Assembly: GCF_024623455.1 (NCBI RefSeq)
Contig: NZ_JANIPJ010000015.1
Location: 124,001-188,000 of the forward strand
DNA length: 64,000 bases
Source of the DNA: Paenibacillus soyae
GTDB taxonomy: Bacteria > Bacillota > Bacilli > Paenibacillales > Paenibacillaceae
Reading direction: 5' to 3'
Shown: in pieces, positions 1 to 7,024 of the stretch
Layout: each line of letters begins with the position of its first letter
Position numbering within the stretch: position 1 is the first letter of the stretch
Position numbers and translations under genes: made by a program
The notes under the pieces: model-generated
Databases searched by the model: none
Seen by the model: the letters and a program-made list of their open reading frames with translations, nothing else
Told to the model about the DNA's origin: nothing

Positions 1-84
1 CGCGACGCTGGCTCGCTTGGCGGCTATATTACAAAGAAGCTAGTCCAAATTGCAGAGCAGCAGCTGTCTGGCGGGTTGCGTTAA
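1..84 (+). CDS. alpha/beta-type small acid-soluble spore protein, C-terminal fragment
   Basis: The window opens inside a gene. Frame 1 gives 27 residues and then TAA. The segment GGYITKKLVQIAEQQLSGG matches the conserved C-terminal DNA-binding region of alpha/beta SASPs, which usually reads GG-x-I-T-K-x-L-V ... AEQQL. These proteins coat and protect DNA in the dormant spore and are degraded by the Gpr protease at germination. Only the tail is visible, so start and full length are unknown. The identification rests on this short but distinctive motif. Confidence 0.8.
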   Translation, partial: RDAGSLGGYITKKLVQIAEQQLSGGLR

Positions 85-111
85 TCGCTTTTTATACACA
101 AGATGTACAGG

Positions 112-137
112 CCCAAGGGTAACCTTGGGTCTTCTCT
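112..137 (+). terminator. hairpin after the SASP gene, weak terminator
   Basis: A 7-bp stem CCCAAGG / CCTTGGG (112-118 and 123-129) with a GTAA loop is followed by a pyrimidine-rich run. It lies 28 nt after the SASP stop, where a terminator is expected, but the T tract is poor. Confidence 0.4.
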
Positions 138-162
138 ATTGTCGGCAAGAGTGATGAAACCG

Positions 163-196
163 AATAAAAGCCCCTTCCCATTGTGAAGGAAGAGGC
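163..196 (-). terminator. terminator of the yfhP-like gene
   Basis: On the minus strand GCCTCTTCC pairs with GGAAGGGGC (9 positions, one T-G wobble) and is followed by TTTTATT. It lies just past the stop codon of the minus-strand gene that ends at 213. Confidence 0.65.
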
Positions 197-212
197 ACAT
201 CCCGTCAATGCT

Positions 213-1199
213 TCAATATGTGTCCATGCGCAGCCGCTTCATCAGGCGATCGTCGCTGAGCCATCCGACATAAGAGCCAACCGTCTCGAATTGCTTGTTC
301 ATAAGGAGTACGCCGACGAAGGGATATTGCTTGCGGTGGCGGTAACGAACATCGGACCACCTTACCTCATAGCCCCAGTTGTGCTCCTTCACGTCCGCGC
401 ATGCGAAGCTTGTGAAATACAAAAACGAACGGATGGCCGGATCGTTTTTGGATTTTTCAACGGCTGCGTGAGTGGAGCATTTGGCCTTGTCGAGCCATTG
501 CAGCTTGTCCCCTCTTAAATTGCCGATATGGAACGTTCCGTCCGCCGATTGCTTGACAATGTTCCAGATCGAGAGCGATATCGTTGGAATCGCGATATAC
601 CAATCGCCCCGCTCATGCTGCTTGTCCATCCACGTCAGCCGCCGTACCGTCTGCTTGGCCGCGAAGGTGCGCCATACGAAGTAGATGGCGAGGAGCAGGT
701 ACAGAAAGGGGAACAGGTTCGCGGGATTTACGATTCCGCCCGCCCAAAGTAAAATAGCGATAATATGGGACGTGAAGATGATGGGGTCGAAGATGTGGAT
801 AATGTTCCACGAAATCCATTTTTCGTTGAAAGGTCTCATGGCCTGCGTCCCGTACGTGTTGAACAGATCCGTAAACACATGCACGCATACGGCGAGCAGC
901 ACCCAGCCCCCCACATGAAGCCATGGCAGACTGCCTCGGTAAACGAGCTGCAGGAGACCCGTAATCGCGGCGGTCCAGATCAGAATGGCCGGGAGCGAAT
1001 GGGACAAACCTCTGTGATTCCGGATATAACAAGCATTGCCTCTCAGGCGAAGCAAATTGTCCAGGTCCGGTGCTTGCGAACCGGCAATGGTGCCGATCAG
1101 AACGGCGGTGTGGACGGCGGGACTCCCCGCAACGACGGGATCGACCATCGCAAGACCCGCAAGTCCGATGCCCATAACAAGATGTGTGCCAGTATCCAT
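213..1199 (-). CDS. yfhP: YfhP-like metal-dependent membrane hydrolase (DUF457 family)
   Basis: The 328-residue protein begins MDTGTHLVMGIGLAGLA, the characteristic N-terminus of YfhP/YdjM-type inner-membrane proteins, with early His and Asp residues (H6, and the DLDNLLRLRGN and RNHRGLSHS motifs) expected to bind a metal. Several hydrophobic segments follow, consistent with 4 to 5 membrane spans, and then a soluble C-terminal part. The start at 1199 is chosen over an upstream in-frame ATG at 1226 because AGGGAGG lies about 12 nt before it and homologs start here. The biochemical function of the family is not established; B. subtilis yfhP has also been named as a regulator of a neighbouring gene. 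It is transcribed away from the gene at 1293. Confidence 0.75.
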   Translation of the reverse strand: MDTGTHLVMGIGLAGLAMVDPVVAGSPAVHTAVLIGTIAGSQAPDLDNLLRLRGNACYIRNHRGLSHSLPAILIWTAAITGLLQLVYRGSLPWLHVGGWVLLAVCVHVFTDLFNTYGTQAMRPFNEKWISWNIIHIFDPIIFTSHIIAILLWAGGIVNPANLFPFLYLLLAIYFVWRTFAAKQTVRRLTWMDKQHERGDWYIAIPTISLSIWNIVKQSADGTFHIGNLRGDKLQWLDKAKCSTHAAVEKSKNDPAIRSFLYFTSFACADVKEHNWGYEVRWSDVRYRHRKQYPFVGVLLMNKQFETVGSYVGWLSDDRLMKRLRMDTY

Positions 1200-1292
1200 A
1201 AGATGTGTTAGCCTCCCTGGTCGCATGATTAGGGATAGTATCGCCTCGGGAGCACCACTTTATCAAAGCGCATGGAAGGAGACTCGAACCAG

Positions 1293-1595
1293 ATGCATGT
1301 TTGCTTCGCGGAATATCGCATCCTGCCCGAATTCAGGGAACAATTCCTAGTTCTCGCGGACAAATTGGTAGCCGGCGAGAACGGACTTGTCCAATTATAT
1401 GAAGGAACCGATCAACCGGGCTTGTTCGTGGAGATTTGGCAGACGCCTTCCGAAGAGGAGGCGGAGCGCGTGAAGGAAGAACGCCTAAGCGGGCATTCTT
1501 CCTGGTCCGCGCTGTCGCCCTGGATTGCAGGGGGGACGGATAAGCTTCACGTGTGGACTTTCAAGCCTGCGGTTTCCTTACCGGGAAGCGGCTAG
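1293..1595 (+). CDS. conserved hypothetical protein, possible dimeric alpha-beta barrel (ABM-like)
   Basis: A 100-residue soluble protein starting MHVCFAEYRIL. The pattern of a short beta strand, the helix EFREQFLVLADKLV, then strands around LVQLYEGTDQPGLFVEIWQT resembles antibiotic-biosynthesis-monooxygenase-like or NIPSNAP-like ferredoxin folds, but this is a fold impression only and no function is assigned. The start at 1293 is preferred because GGAGA lies 10 nt upstream; an in-frame ATG at 1272 overlaps that ribosome site. The gene converges on gerQ with only 2 nt between the two stop codons. Confidence 0.6.
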   Translation: MHVCFAEYRILPEFREQFLVLADKLVAGENGLVQLYEGTDQPGLFVEIWQTPSEEEAERVKEERLSGHSSWSALSPWIAGGTDKLHVWTFKPAVSLPGSG

Positions 1596-1597
1596 GA

Positions 1598-2236
1598 TTA
1601 GCCGTTGATAGGCGTGCCGGGCGTCACGACTTCGCCGTTGAACGGATATTCGTAATTTATCGGTCCGTCGAACGTGACATAGTCCAGGTTAAGCATCAGA
1701 AGCAGGAAGCGCATGCCCGTCGCGGGATCGCTGATCACGATATGGTCGCGGCCAGCGGCTTCGATGACGCCCTTGAATATTTTGGCGTTCCATTCGCGGT
1801 TGTTCTCATAAGTCATATAGAATGTAGCGAGCTTGCCGCGGTTCAGGCGCAAAATATTCTCTACGTATGATTCCTCTACTGCTGGAAGCGTTACGATGTT
1901 TCCGCCGCCCGGCGTAATGAACGAGCCGCTCGGCACCGGAGGCGGCGTTTCCGCGCTGGCAGCTTGCACCGGGGTGCCCATCGGCATAGGCATAGGCATA
2001 GGCATTTGTCCGCCTGTCGGCATTGTCATTGGGCCACCCATCGGCGCCGCCATTTGACCGTCTGTCGGCATTGTCATTTGGCCGTTTGTCGGCATTGTCA
2101 TTTGACCGCCTGTCGGCAACGCGGAGATGGAAGCCGTCGATCCGGCGCCGTATGGGTGAGCGTATGGATAGTACCCTCCACCGAAGCCGCCTGCTTGTTG
2201 ACCTGGATATTCCTGTCTGAAACCATAATTCGTCAT
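1598..2236 (-). CDS. gerQ: spore coat protein GerQ
   Basis: A 212-residue protein. The C-terminal third (EESYVENILRLNRGKLATFY ... GRDHIVISDPATGMRFLLL) is the conserved GerQ domain. The N-terminal half is low-complexity, rich in Gly, Tyr and Gln, with imperfect repeats of the type GQMTMPT and a run of MP dipeptides. In Bacillus GerQ sits in the inner coat, is required to localise CwlJ and is cross-linked by transglutaminase. Here the gene lies 57 nt downstream of cwlJ on the same strand, matching the known cwlJ-gerQ pairing. The start at 2236 follows AGAGAGGA. The N-terminus has no lysines, unlike B. subtilis GerQ. Confidence 0.92.
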   Translation of the reverse strand: MTNYGFRQEYPGQQAGGFGGGYYPYAHPYGAGSTASISALPTGGQMTMPTNGQMTMPTDGQMAAPMGGPMTMPTGGQMPMPMPMPMGTPVQAASAETPPPVPSGSFITPGGGNIVTLPAVEESYVENILRLNRGKLATFYMTYENNREWNAKIFKGVIEAAGRDHIVISDPATGMRFLLLMLNLDYVTFDGPINYEYPFNGEVVTPGTPING

Positions 2237-2293
2237 GCTGTTAATCCTCTCTTTCGCGCGTATGCGTGTGAAATATACCGCCATGAGGCGGAG

Positions 2294-2716
2294 CTAATAA
2301 ACGGAAGGGCAATCGCCTGCGGTCGGGATGTAGAAGCAGTGGGCCTTGAAGCGTCCGCTGTTCGTTTGATCCCACCAAGTCCCCGGACAGCCTCCGGCCG
2401 GCCGGAAGAACCAAAGCGCGTTGGAGGCGGGATGCTGCCTTTCGCCGTTAATGACTCGTTTTGCTAGTCTGATCTCGCTCTCCCGCGCTCTCTGATAGAA
2501 GTAGCTCTTCTGTATCGCCTCGAAGCCGCCTGGGCTTTGATACACCATTTGCGGGATGGAGCGTATGTTTTTGAAATCGAGGCAGTTGCCGCGAACCCGG
2601 TTGACGCCTACGTTGCCAACCATCAGCATGCCTAGCTGGCCTTCGCCTTCCGCTTCGGCGCGCATAAGCCTCGCGAGCATCCTTGTGTCCTCCGTGTTTG
2701 CTTTAATAACGGCCAT
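2294..2716 (-). CDS. cwlJ: spore cortex-lytic cell wall hydrolase CwlJ
   Basis: A 140-residue protein consisting essentially of one SleB/CwlJ hydrolase domain (Hydrolase_2). The motif LARLMRAEAEGEG carries the catalytic Glu expected for this family, followed by VGNVGVNRV and a C-terminal region ending FYIPTAGDCPSVY. There is no signal peptide, as is normal for CwlJ, which is made in the mother cell and placed in the coat. It degrades cortex peptidoglycan during Ca-DPA-triggered germination. The ATG at 2716 is chosen over a GTG at 2731, which would lie only 3 nt from its best ribosome site. It forms an operon with gerQ. Confidence 0.92.
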   Translation of the reverse strand: MAVIKANTEDTRMLARLMRAEAEGEGQLGMLMVGNVGVNRVRGNCLDFKNIRSIPQMVYQSPGGFEAIQKSYFYQRARESEIRLAKRVINGERQHPASNALWFFRPAGGCPGTWWDQTNSGRFKAHCFYIPTAGDCPSVY

Positions 2717-2871
2717 AGATGGGAGCCTCACTTCCCTTCGCGATTCGTCGAAATCTAATAGGCGTTACACCACATGGTTATTGTATTGCCCAGACGTTCG
2801 AATGGTTCCTGACCGAATACAATTGATTGCCACATTTTGAGTGTCGAAAATATGAACAGTGGGCGCGAACG

Positions 2872-2900
2872 TTGTCACATCTTCTTTTTTTCGGTATGAT
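2872..2900 (+). promoter_or_regulatory. sigma-A promoter for ctaB-SCO
   Basis: The -35 box TTGTCA (2872-2877) and -10 box TATGAT (2895-2900) are separated by exactly 17 nt. The predicted transcription start near 2907 leaves a leader of about 68 nt before the GTG start of ctaB. Confidence 0.65.
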
Positions 2901-2974
2901 TAGATTCGATTCATCAATGAATGGAAGGCGCGGCATTGCTCGCGTCTCGTCGCATAACTCGGGAGGCTTGTTTT

Positions 2975-3832
2975 GTGTTCAAGGATTTAATCGCATTAAC
3001 GAAACCGCGGCTCCTTCGTCTGAACATATTCGCGGCGCTGGGCGGCTTCTGGGTAGCTTCCAAGTGGGATTTCGATATTCCTCTTCTCATATGGATGTTG
3101 ATCGGTTCTACGCTAACGATGGCTTCCGCAACGGTCGTGAACAATTATTGGGACAGAGAGCTGGATCAGAAGATGGAGCGCACGCGGAACCGCGCGCTGC
3201 CGATGGGCCGCATGAAGCCGGGCGCCGTGCTCGCGTACGGGCTCAGCATGGGCGTTGCGGGCATCGCGATCCTGTTCCTCCTCGTTCACCCGATCACGGG
3301 GTGGCTGGGACTTCTGGGCTGGTTTGCTTACATAGTCATTTATACGATTTGGCTGAAGCGCACTTCGACCTGGAGTACCTCGATCGGAGGAATCTCGGGA
3401 GCGATGCCGCCGGTAATCGGCTACTGCGCCGTAACCGGACAAGTCGACGCCGGCGCATGGATCTTGTTCGCCCTGCTGTTCCTGTGGCAGCCCGCGCATT
3501 TCTGGTCGCTCGCCATACGTCGCGTAGAAGAGTACCGGGAGGCCGGCTTTCCGCTGCTGCCCGTTGTGAAAGGCATCAAACGAACGAAGCTGCAGATGAT
3601 TCCGTACGTGCTGCTGCTTATTCCGACGGTTTGGTTTATGTACTACTTCGATTACGCAGGAATATATTTCCTCATTATTTCGCTTGCGCTCAGCGTCGTA
3701 TGGCTGATTCACACGCTGACGGGCATCTCGGCCAAAGACACGGAGAAGTGGGCCAAAACGAACTTTCTGATTTCCGTCAATTATTTGATGATCGTCTTTA
3801 TCGTTATGATCGTGGATACGGCTAGAGCTTAG
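2975..3832 (+). CDS. ctaB: protoheme IX farnesyltransferase (heme O synthase)
   Basis: A 285-residue UbiA-family prenyltransferase with about nine hydrophobic helices. The first Asp-rich motif, NNYWDRELDQKMERTRNRAL, lies near residues 55-75 and is diagnostic for CtaB/COX10; LWQPAHFWSLAI is the second conserved loop. The enzyme converts heme B to heme O at the membrane for heme-copper oxidases. The GTG at 2975 is chosen because GGGAGG sits 8 nt before it; the longer in-frame ATG at 2921 has no ribosome site and would precede the usual start of the family. It is followed 26 nt later by an SCO gene, as expected for a cytochrome oxidase maturation operon. The oxidase subunits themselves are not in the window. 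Confidence 0.93.
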   Translation: MFKDLIALTKPRLLRLNIFAALGGFWVASKWDFDIPLLIWMLIGSTLTMASATVVNNYWDRELDQKMERTRNRALPMGRMKPGAVLAYGLSMGVAGIAILFLLVHPITGWLGLLGWFAYIVIYTIWLKRTSTWSTSIGGISGAMPPVIGYCAVTGQVDAGAWILFALLFLWQPAHFWSLAIRRVEEYREAGFPLLPVVKGIKRTKLQMIPYVLLLIPTVWFMYYFDYAGIYFLIISLALSVVWLIHTLTGISAKDTEKWAKTNFLISVNYLMIVFIVMIVDTARA

Positions 3833-3858
3833 CCTAGTCCGAGGGGAGTGTATGCAGA

Positions 3859-4470
3859 ATGGCATTCATTAAGAAACACAGCTTCAAAATTGCCGTACTT
3901 GCACTTTGCGCGGCAATGGGGATTTATTTGTTATTTACTTACGTGTGGAAGCCGGCCGAGCCGCTGCCGGTCCTTCAGGCGGCACCGTCGTTCGAGATGA
4001 GCGACATCGACGGCAATACCGTCTCGCTGGAATCGACGAACGGCAAGGTACGGCTCGTCTACTTCTACTTCGCGAATTGTCCAGACGTTTGTCCTCCGAC
4101 GACGTTCAAGCTCTCCGAGGTGCAGGAGAAGCTGCGGGAGGAAGGAACGCTAGGCAAGGAAGTCGAGTTGATCTCCATTACGTTCGACCCGGAACGGGAT
4201 ACGCCGGAGGCGATAAGAGAATTCGCGGGGAATACGTTCGCCGAATTCGACGGCTGGCATTTCTTGCGCGGCGAAGAGGAAGCGACCATCGAGCTCGCCC
4301 GGAATTTCGAGGTCGGAGTGAAGAAGGACGAGGCGAATAATTCTTACATTCACTTCAACATTATTACGCTGGTCGATCAGGACGGCCAGATTCGCCAGTG
4401 GATGAACGGCAGCGACGACGAAGCCGTTACGCCCGAATACATCGTTAGCCAAGTGAATAGGCTGCTCTAG
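3859..4470 (+). CDS. SCO1/SenC family copper chaperone for cytochrome oxidase
   Basis: A 203-residue thioredoxin-fold protein. Residues 10-30 form an N-terminal membrane anchor. The copper site is C74-P-D-V-C78 in FANCPDVCPP plus H165 in SYIHFN. The protein delivers copper to, or reduces cysteines of, the Cu-A centre of cytochrome c oxidase on the outer face of the membrane. The anchor looks like an uncleaved transmembrane helix rather than a lipobox, unlike B. subtilis YpmQ. It sits directly behind ctaB with the same polarity. Its TAG stop overlaps the stop codon of the convergent Toprim gene. Confidence 0.9.
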   Translation: MAFIKKHSFKIAVLALCAAMGIYLLFTYVWKPAEPLPVLQAAPSFEMSDIDGNTVSLESTNGKVRLVYFYFANCPDVCPPTTFKLSEVQEKLREEGTLGKEVELISITFDPERDTPEAIREFAGNTFAEFDGWHFLRGEEEATIELARNFEVGVKKDEANNSYIHFNIITLVDQDGQIRQWMNGSDDEAVTPEYIVSQVNRLL

Positions 4471-4838
4471 AAATCATCTTTGCTCCATTCGGAAGCGGGA
4501 CTCTGCGCGGGATACACGATATGCGCATCGAGTCCCGCTTTTTCTAATTGCTGGATCAAATAGTCCTCCGGCGTGTTCTCGACGCCTGCGTATCCCCTTC
4601 TCGTATAGATATGCTCGGCGTCGGGGAACAGGTCGCGCAGCATGCCTCGAATTCTCTTGCCGGAGGAGTCGTTGTCCGTGAAAATGAACACTTGGCGGTC
4701 GCCGACCGCATGCCGCAGCTTCTCCAGCTGGTCGGTGCCCGGCGTCCCGAACGTGCAATAAATGTCGACTCCGCCGTCCAGCACGCGCCGCAGCCGGCTT
4801 CTATCGTTTTTTCCTTCCACCACAATCGCGTACTCCAT
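4467..4838 (-). CDS. stand-alone Toprim domain protein (RNase M5-like)
   Basis: A 123-residue protein that is nearly all Toprim domain: the catalytic Glu lies in YAIVVEGKND near the N-terminus and the metal-binding Asp pair in FTDNDSSGKRIR. Toprim domains occur in primases, topoisomerases, OLD nucleases and RNase M5; the arrangement here is closest to the RNase M5 type without its C-terminal extension. The start at 4838 follows GGGAGG by 10 nt. The stop codon overlaps that of the convergent SCO gene within a CTAG palindrome. The substrate is unknown. Confidence 0.75.
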   Translation of the reverse strand: MEYAIVVEGKNDRSRLRRVLDGGVDIYCTFGTPGTDQLEKLRHAVGDRQVFIFTDNDSSGKRIRGMLRDLFPDAEHIYTRRGYAGVENTPEDYLIQQLEKAGLDAHIVYPAQSPASEWSKDDF

Positions 4839-4893
4839 GCCGCTTTCGCCTCCCTCAAAGATCATGAGCTTAGTTTACACCAATGCCCGCAAC

Positions 4894-4928
4894 AAAAAAA
4901 ACAAGCAGCCCGCCGAAGCGAGCCGCCT
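4894..4928 (-). terminator. terminator of the YjcZ-type small gene
   Basis: On the minus strand an 11-bp wobble-containing stem (4918-4928 with 4903-4913) closed by a TTCG loop is followed by a run of eight T. It lies 24 nt past the stop at 4952. Confidence 0.75.
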
Positions 4929-4951
4929 GTCAGGGGATGCGTTGGAACGGC

Positions 4952-5068
4952 TTACCAGAAGCCGGCACACGCGATAATTACAAGCAGAATGAACAATACC
5001 AGAATGCCTACTACGTTGTTGTTGTGATGGCCGCAGCCTTTGTCAAAAGCGGAGTTTACGCCAGTCAT
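4952..5068 (-). CDS. YjcZ-type small hydrophobic sporulation protein, 38 residues
   Basis: A short gene that is easy to miss: it encodes MTGVNSAFDKGCGHHNNNVV followed by a single hydrophobic helix (GILVLFILLVIIACAG) ending FW. The polar, His/Asn-rich head followed by the VLFILLVII helix is typical of the YjcZ family found in many copies in spore formers. AGGAGAGAGGTGA lies just upstream of the ATG and a strong terminator follows, so it is a complete transcription unit. It is probably membrane-associated in the spore or mother cell; the exact role is unknown. Confidence 0.8.
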   Translation of the reverse strand: MTGVNSAFDKGCGHHNNNVVGILVLFILLVIIACAGFW

Positions 5069-5098
5069 CTATGGTCACCTCTCTCCTGATTCTTGAGA

Positions 5099-5146
5099 GT
5101 CAAGTCGACCGTCTGACGGTCCCGCGTTCGCGGTGGGTCACTTGAC
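5099..5146. repeat. three-stem inverted-repeat structure
   Basis: An outer repeat GTCAAGT (5099-5105) / ACTTGAC (5140-5146) encloses two perfect hairpins: GACCGTC-T-GACGGTC (5107-5121) and CCGCG-TT-CGCGG (5122-5133). The set can fold as a three-way junction on either strand. It lies in the 130-nt gap between the MFS gene and the YjcZ-type gene and has no T tract on either side, so it is not a plain terminator. Confidence 0.6.
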
Positions 5147-5198
5147 ATAGTTCATCCTATGAGCGGAGGAGACGAATGCCTTGTGCGTTCACCCAGTT

Positions 5199-6377
5199 CT
5201 ACGAAAAATGGGTGTTTGGCGTATTCGGCGCGATCGGGCGAAGCTTGAAGAAGGGAAGGAACGCCGCCGCCAGCATTAACCCGAGGAATGCGATGAAATA
5301 CGGCGATATGTAATCCCGGAGCTGACCGGCAAGCATCGGGCCCAGGAAAGCCCCGACCGAAAAGGCGATCGAAAGCACGGAGAAAGTACGCCCGTACTTG
5401 GCGCCGCCGCTCAGCTCGATGAGCAGCGTCGAAAGCGCGGGCAGAATGATGCCCTTCATCATTCCGATGCCGAGCAGCAGTACGGGAAGCGGCAAGGGGA
5501 CCCCCGCCGCCATGCCGAAGTAGAGAAGCCCGAGGCAGACGGAGCCGAGCAGCGTCCGGTAAAATGCGGGATACCGGTTCAGGAAGAACATGCTGAGCGT
5601 GATAAGCGCGCCGATGCTAATGACGGAGAACAACAAGCCGGTTGTCATCATCGACTCCTGCGACTTCGCCAGGAGCGGAAGCTCGAAGGAGAGAATGCCC
5701 TGCGCGCAGCTGAAGCCGACCGGCAGCAGGAAGACCAGCCAAGGAAGAGGCTGCGCGGCAGGCTTCTTCTCTTTAAGCTTCTTCGCGGGGCCGGCTGCGG
5801 TCTGATTGGCTGGATGCTGATCCAGCTTGCGGTTAATGTCCTTAATGAACAGCAAAGCGCAGATCGCCGTGATGACAAGCACCCATCCGAGAAGCGTGAA
5901 AGCGACAGAGAAGCCAATCTTCGCCACGAGATAAGCGCCGGCCGCCGGGGAAACAACCGAGGCCAGCGTATGGACGAGGCCGTTGCCGGCCATGAGCTTG
6001 CCTTGCTCCGTAATATCATCCGTGAGCCGCGCAAGCAAAGCGAGGCACGCCGGAGACAAGAACGCGAGCACGAAGCCGCTGATGGAGCGCAGCAGCAGCA
6101 GCTGCCACGGATCGGTCACTTGCGATTGGAACAGAAGGACAATGCCGGCGGCCATCAGGCTGAAGACGATGAACAGCCGGCTGCCGTACCTGTCGACGCC
6201 GAAGCCCGCGATCAGATTGCCGGGCAGATGGGTGATCGAATACATGCCCATCATGAGTCCGATGAAGGATGGAGCGGCGCCGATCGAGATGGCGAACGGC
6301 GTTAGAATCGGATATTGGGCATGCAGGTCGAAGAAAGCGACGAACAGAAACAAATACAGCCAGATGGCGGTTTTCAC
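5199..6377 (-). CDS. major facilitator superfamily transporter
   Basis: A 392-residue protein with about 12 hydrophobic helices and a basic cytoplasmic loop in the middle (around residues 185-210, rich in Lys). The loop-2 segment GFGVDRYGSR matches the MFS signature after helix 2. The GTG start is supported by AAGGAGG 7 nt upstream. It probably exports a drug or metabolite, but the substrate cannot be read from the sequence. It is divergent from the gene at 6538 with a 160-nt gap. Confidence 0.85.
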   Translation of the reverse strand: MKTAIWLYLFLFVAFFDLHAQYPILTPFAISIGAAPSFIGLMMGMYSITHLPGNLIAGFGVDRYGSRLFIVFSLMAAGIVLLFQSQVTDPWQLLLLRSISGFVLAFLSPACLALLARLTDDITEQGKLMAGNGLVHTLASVVSPAAGAYLVAKIGFSVAFTLLGWVLVITAICALLFIKDINRKLDQHPANQTAAGPAKKLKEKKPAAQPLPWLVFLLPVGFSCAQGILSFELPLLAKSQESMMTTGLLFSVISIGALITLSMFFLNRYPAFYRTLLGSVCLGLLYFGMAAGVPLPLPVLLLGIGMMKGIILPALSTLLIELSGGAKYGRTFSVLSIAFSVGAFLGPMLAGQLRDYISPYFIAFLGLMLAAAFLPFFKLRPIAPNTPNTHFS

Positions 6378-6462
6378 GGGCGATCCTCCTTGGTTCTTAC
6401 CTTGATAGTTACTAGTACGTGACGCTTGGACAGGATATGACTGCCTTACATGGAAGGCGGCG

Positions 6463-6523
6463 TTTACGCCCTATCTTTGCTAGGCTATAATGTTTGATAA
6501 TAGGGTTTAGAACGAGATATAAT
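6463..6523 (+). promoter_or_regulatory. candidate sigma-A promoter region for the gene at 6538
   Basis: Two overlapping candidates exist: TTTACG-17-TATAAT (-10 at 6486-6491) and TTGATA-18-TATAAT (-10 at 6518-6523). The second would start transcription about 8 nt before the GTG and lose the ribosome site, so the first fits translation better. Confidence 0.45.
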
Positions 6524-6537
6524 GGAGGGGTTCGAAG

Positions 6538-6984
6538 GTGGATTTTTTGGATTTTTCGTCGTATGACACGGAGACTTGGACTACATTTCTGAAGGATAAT
6601 TGGCTTGTGCTCGTCGTTGCGCTGATCGTGCTGCTTCTCGTCATCCGAATCGTGAAGACGGTCGTGAAATGGGCGATCGTTGCCGCCGTCGTCATCGGCT
6701 TGATCTTCTACAGCGGCTATACGCTGGACGACGTCAAGGAGATCGGCTCGAAGGTGATGGACGGAGCGAAGCAGGAAGCGATCGCCATGCTTGGCAAGGC
6801 GCAGGACGCGGAGTATACGGTGGACGAAGACGGCACGTATATCGTGAAGTCGGAGAGCATAGAGCTGAAGGGCGAGGTCGGCAAGAGCGAGGTTCAGGTA
6901 TCTCTGTACGGCGCTCCATATATTACGCTTGAGCTCGACGGCGTTATCCAAACCTTCATCGATCAAGCGAAACAAAACGGTTAG
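6538..6984 (+). CDS. hypothetical membrane-anchored protein
   Basis: A 148-residue protein with a short acidic head and two adjacent hydrophobic stretches (about residues 23-40 and 47-60: LVLVVALIVLLLVIRI and AIVAAVVIGLIFYSGY), followed by an acidic, soluble domain of about 85 residues predicted to have mixed helix and strand. The GTG start has GGAGG 9 nt upstream. It lies 40 nt before a class B penicillin-binding protein on the same strand, so an envelope-related role is plausible, but no family is recognised. Confidence 0.65.
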   Translation: MDFLDFSSYDTETWTTFLKDNWLVLVVALIVLLLVIRIVKTVVKWAIVAAVVIGLIFYSGYTLDDVKEIGSKVMDGAKQEAIAMLGKAQDAEYTVDEDGTYIVKSESIELKGEVGKSEVQVSLYGAPYITLELDGVIQTFIDQAKQNG

Positions 6985-7024
6985 CTTGCAGGCATTCCCG
7001 CCTGCATGAATGGGAGTGAAACAC

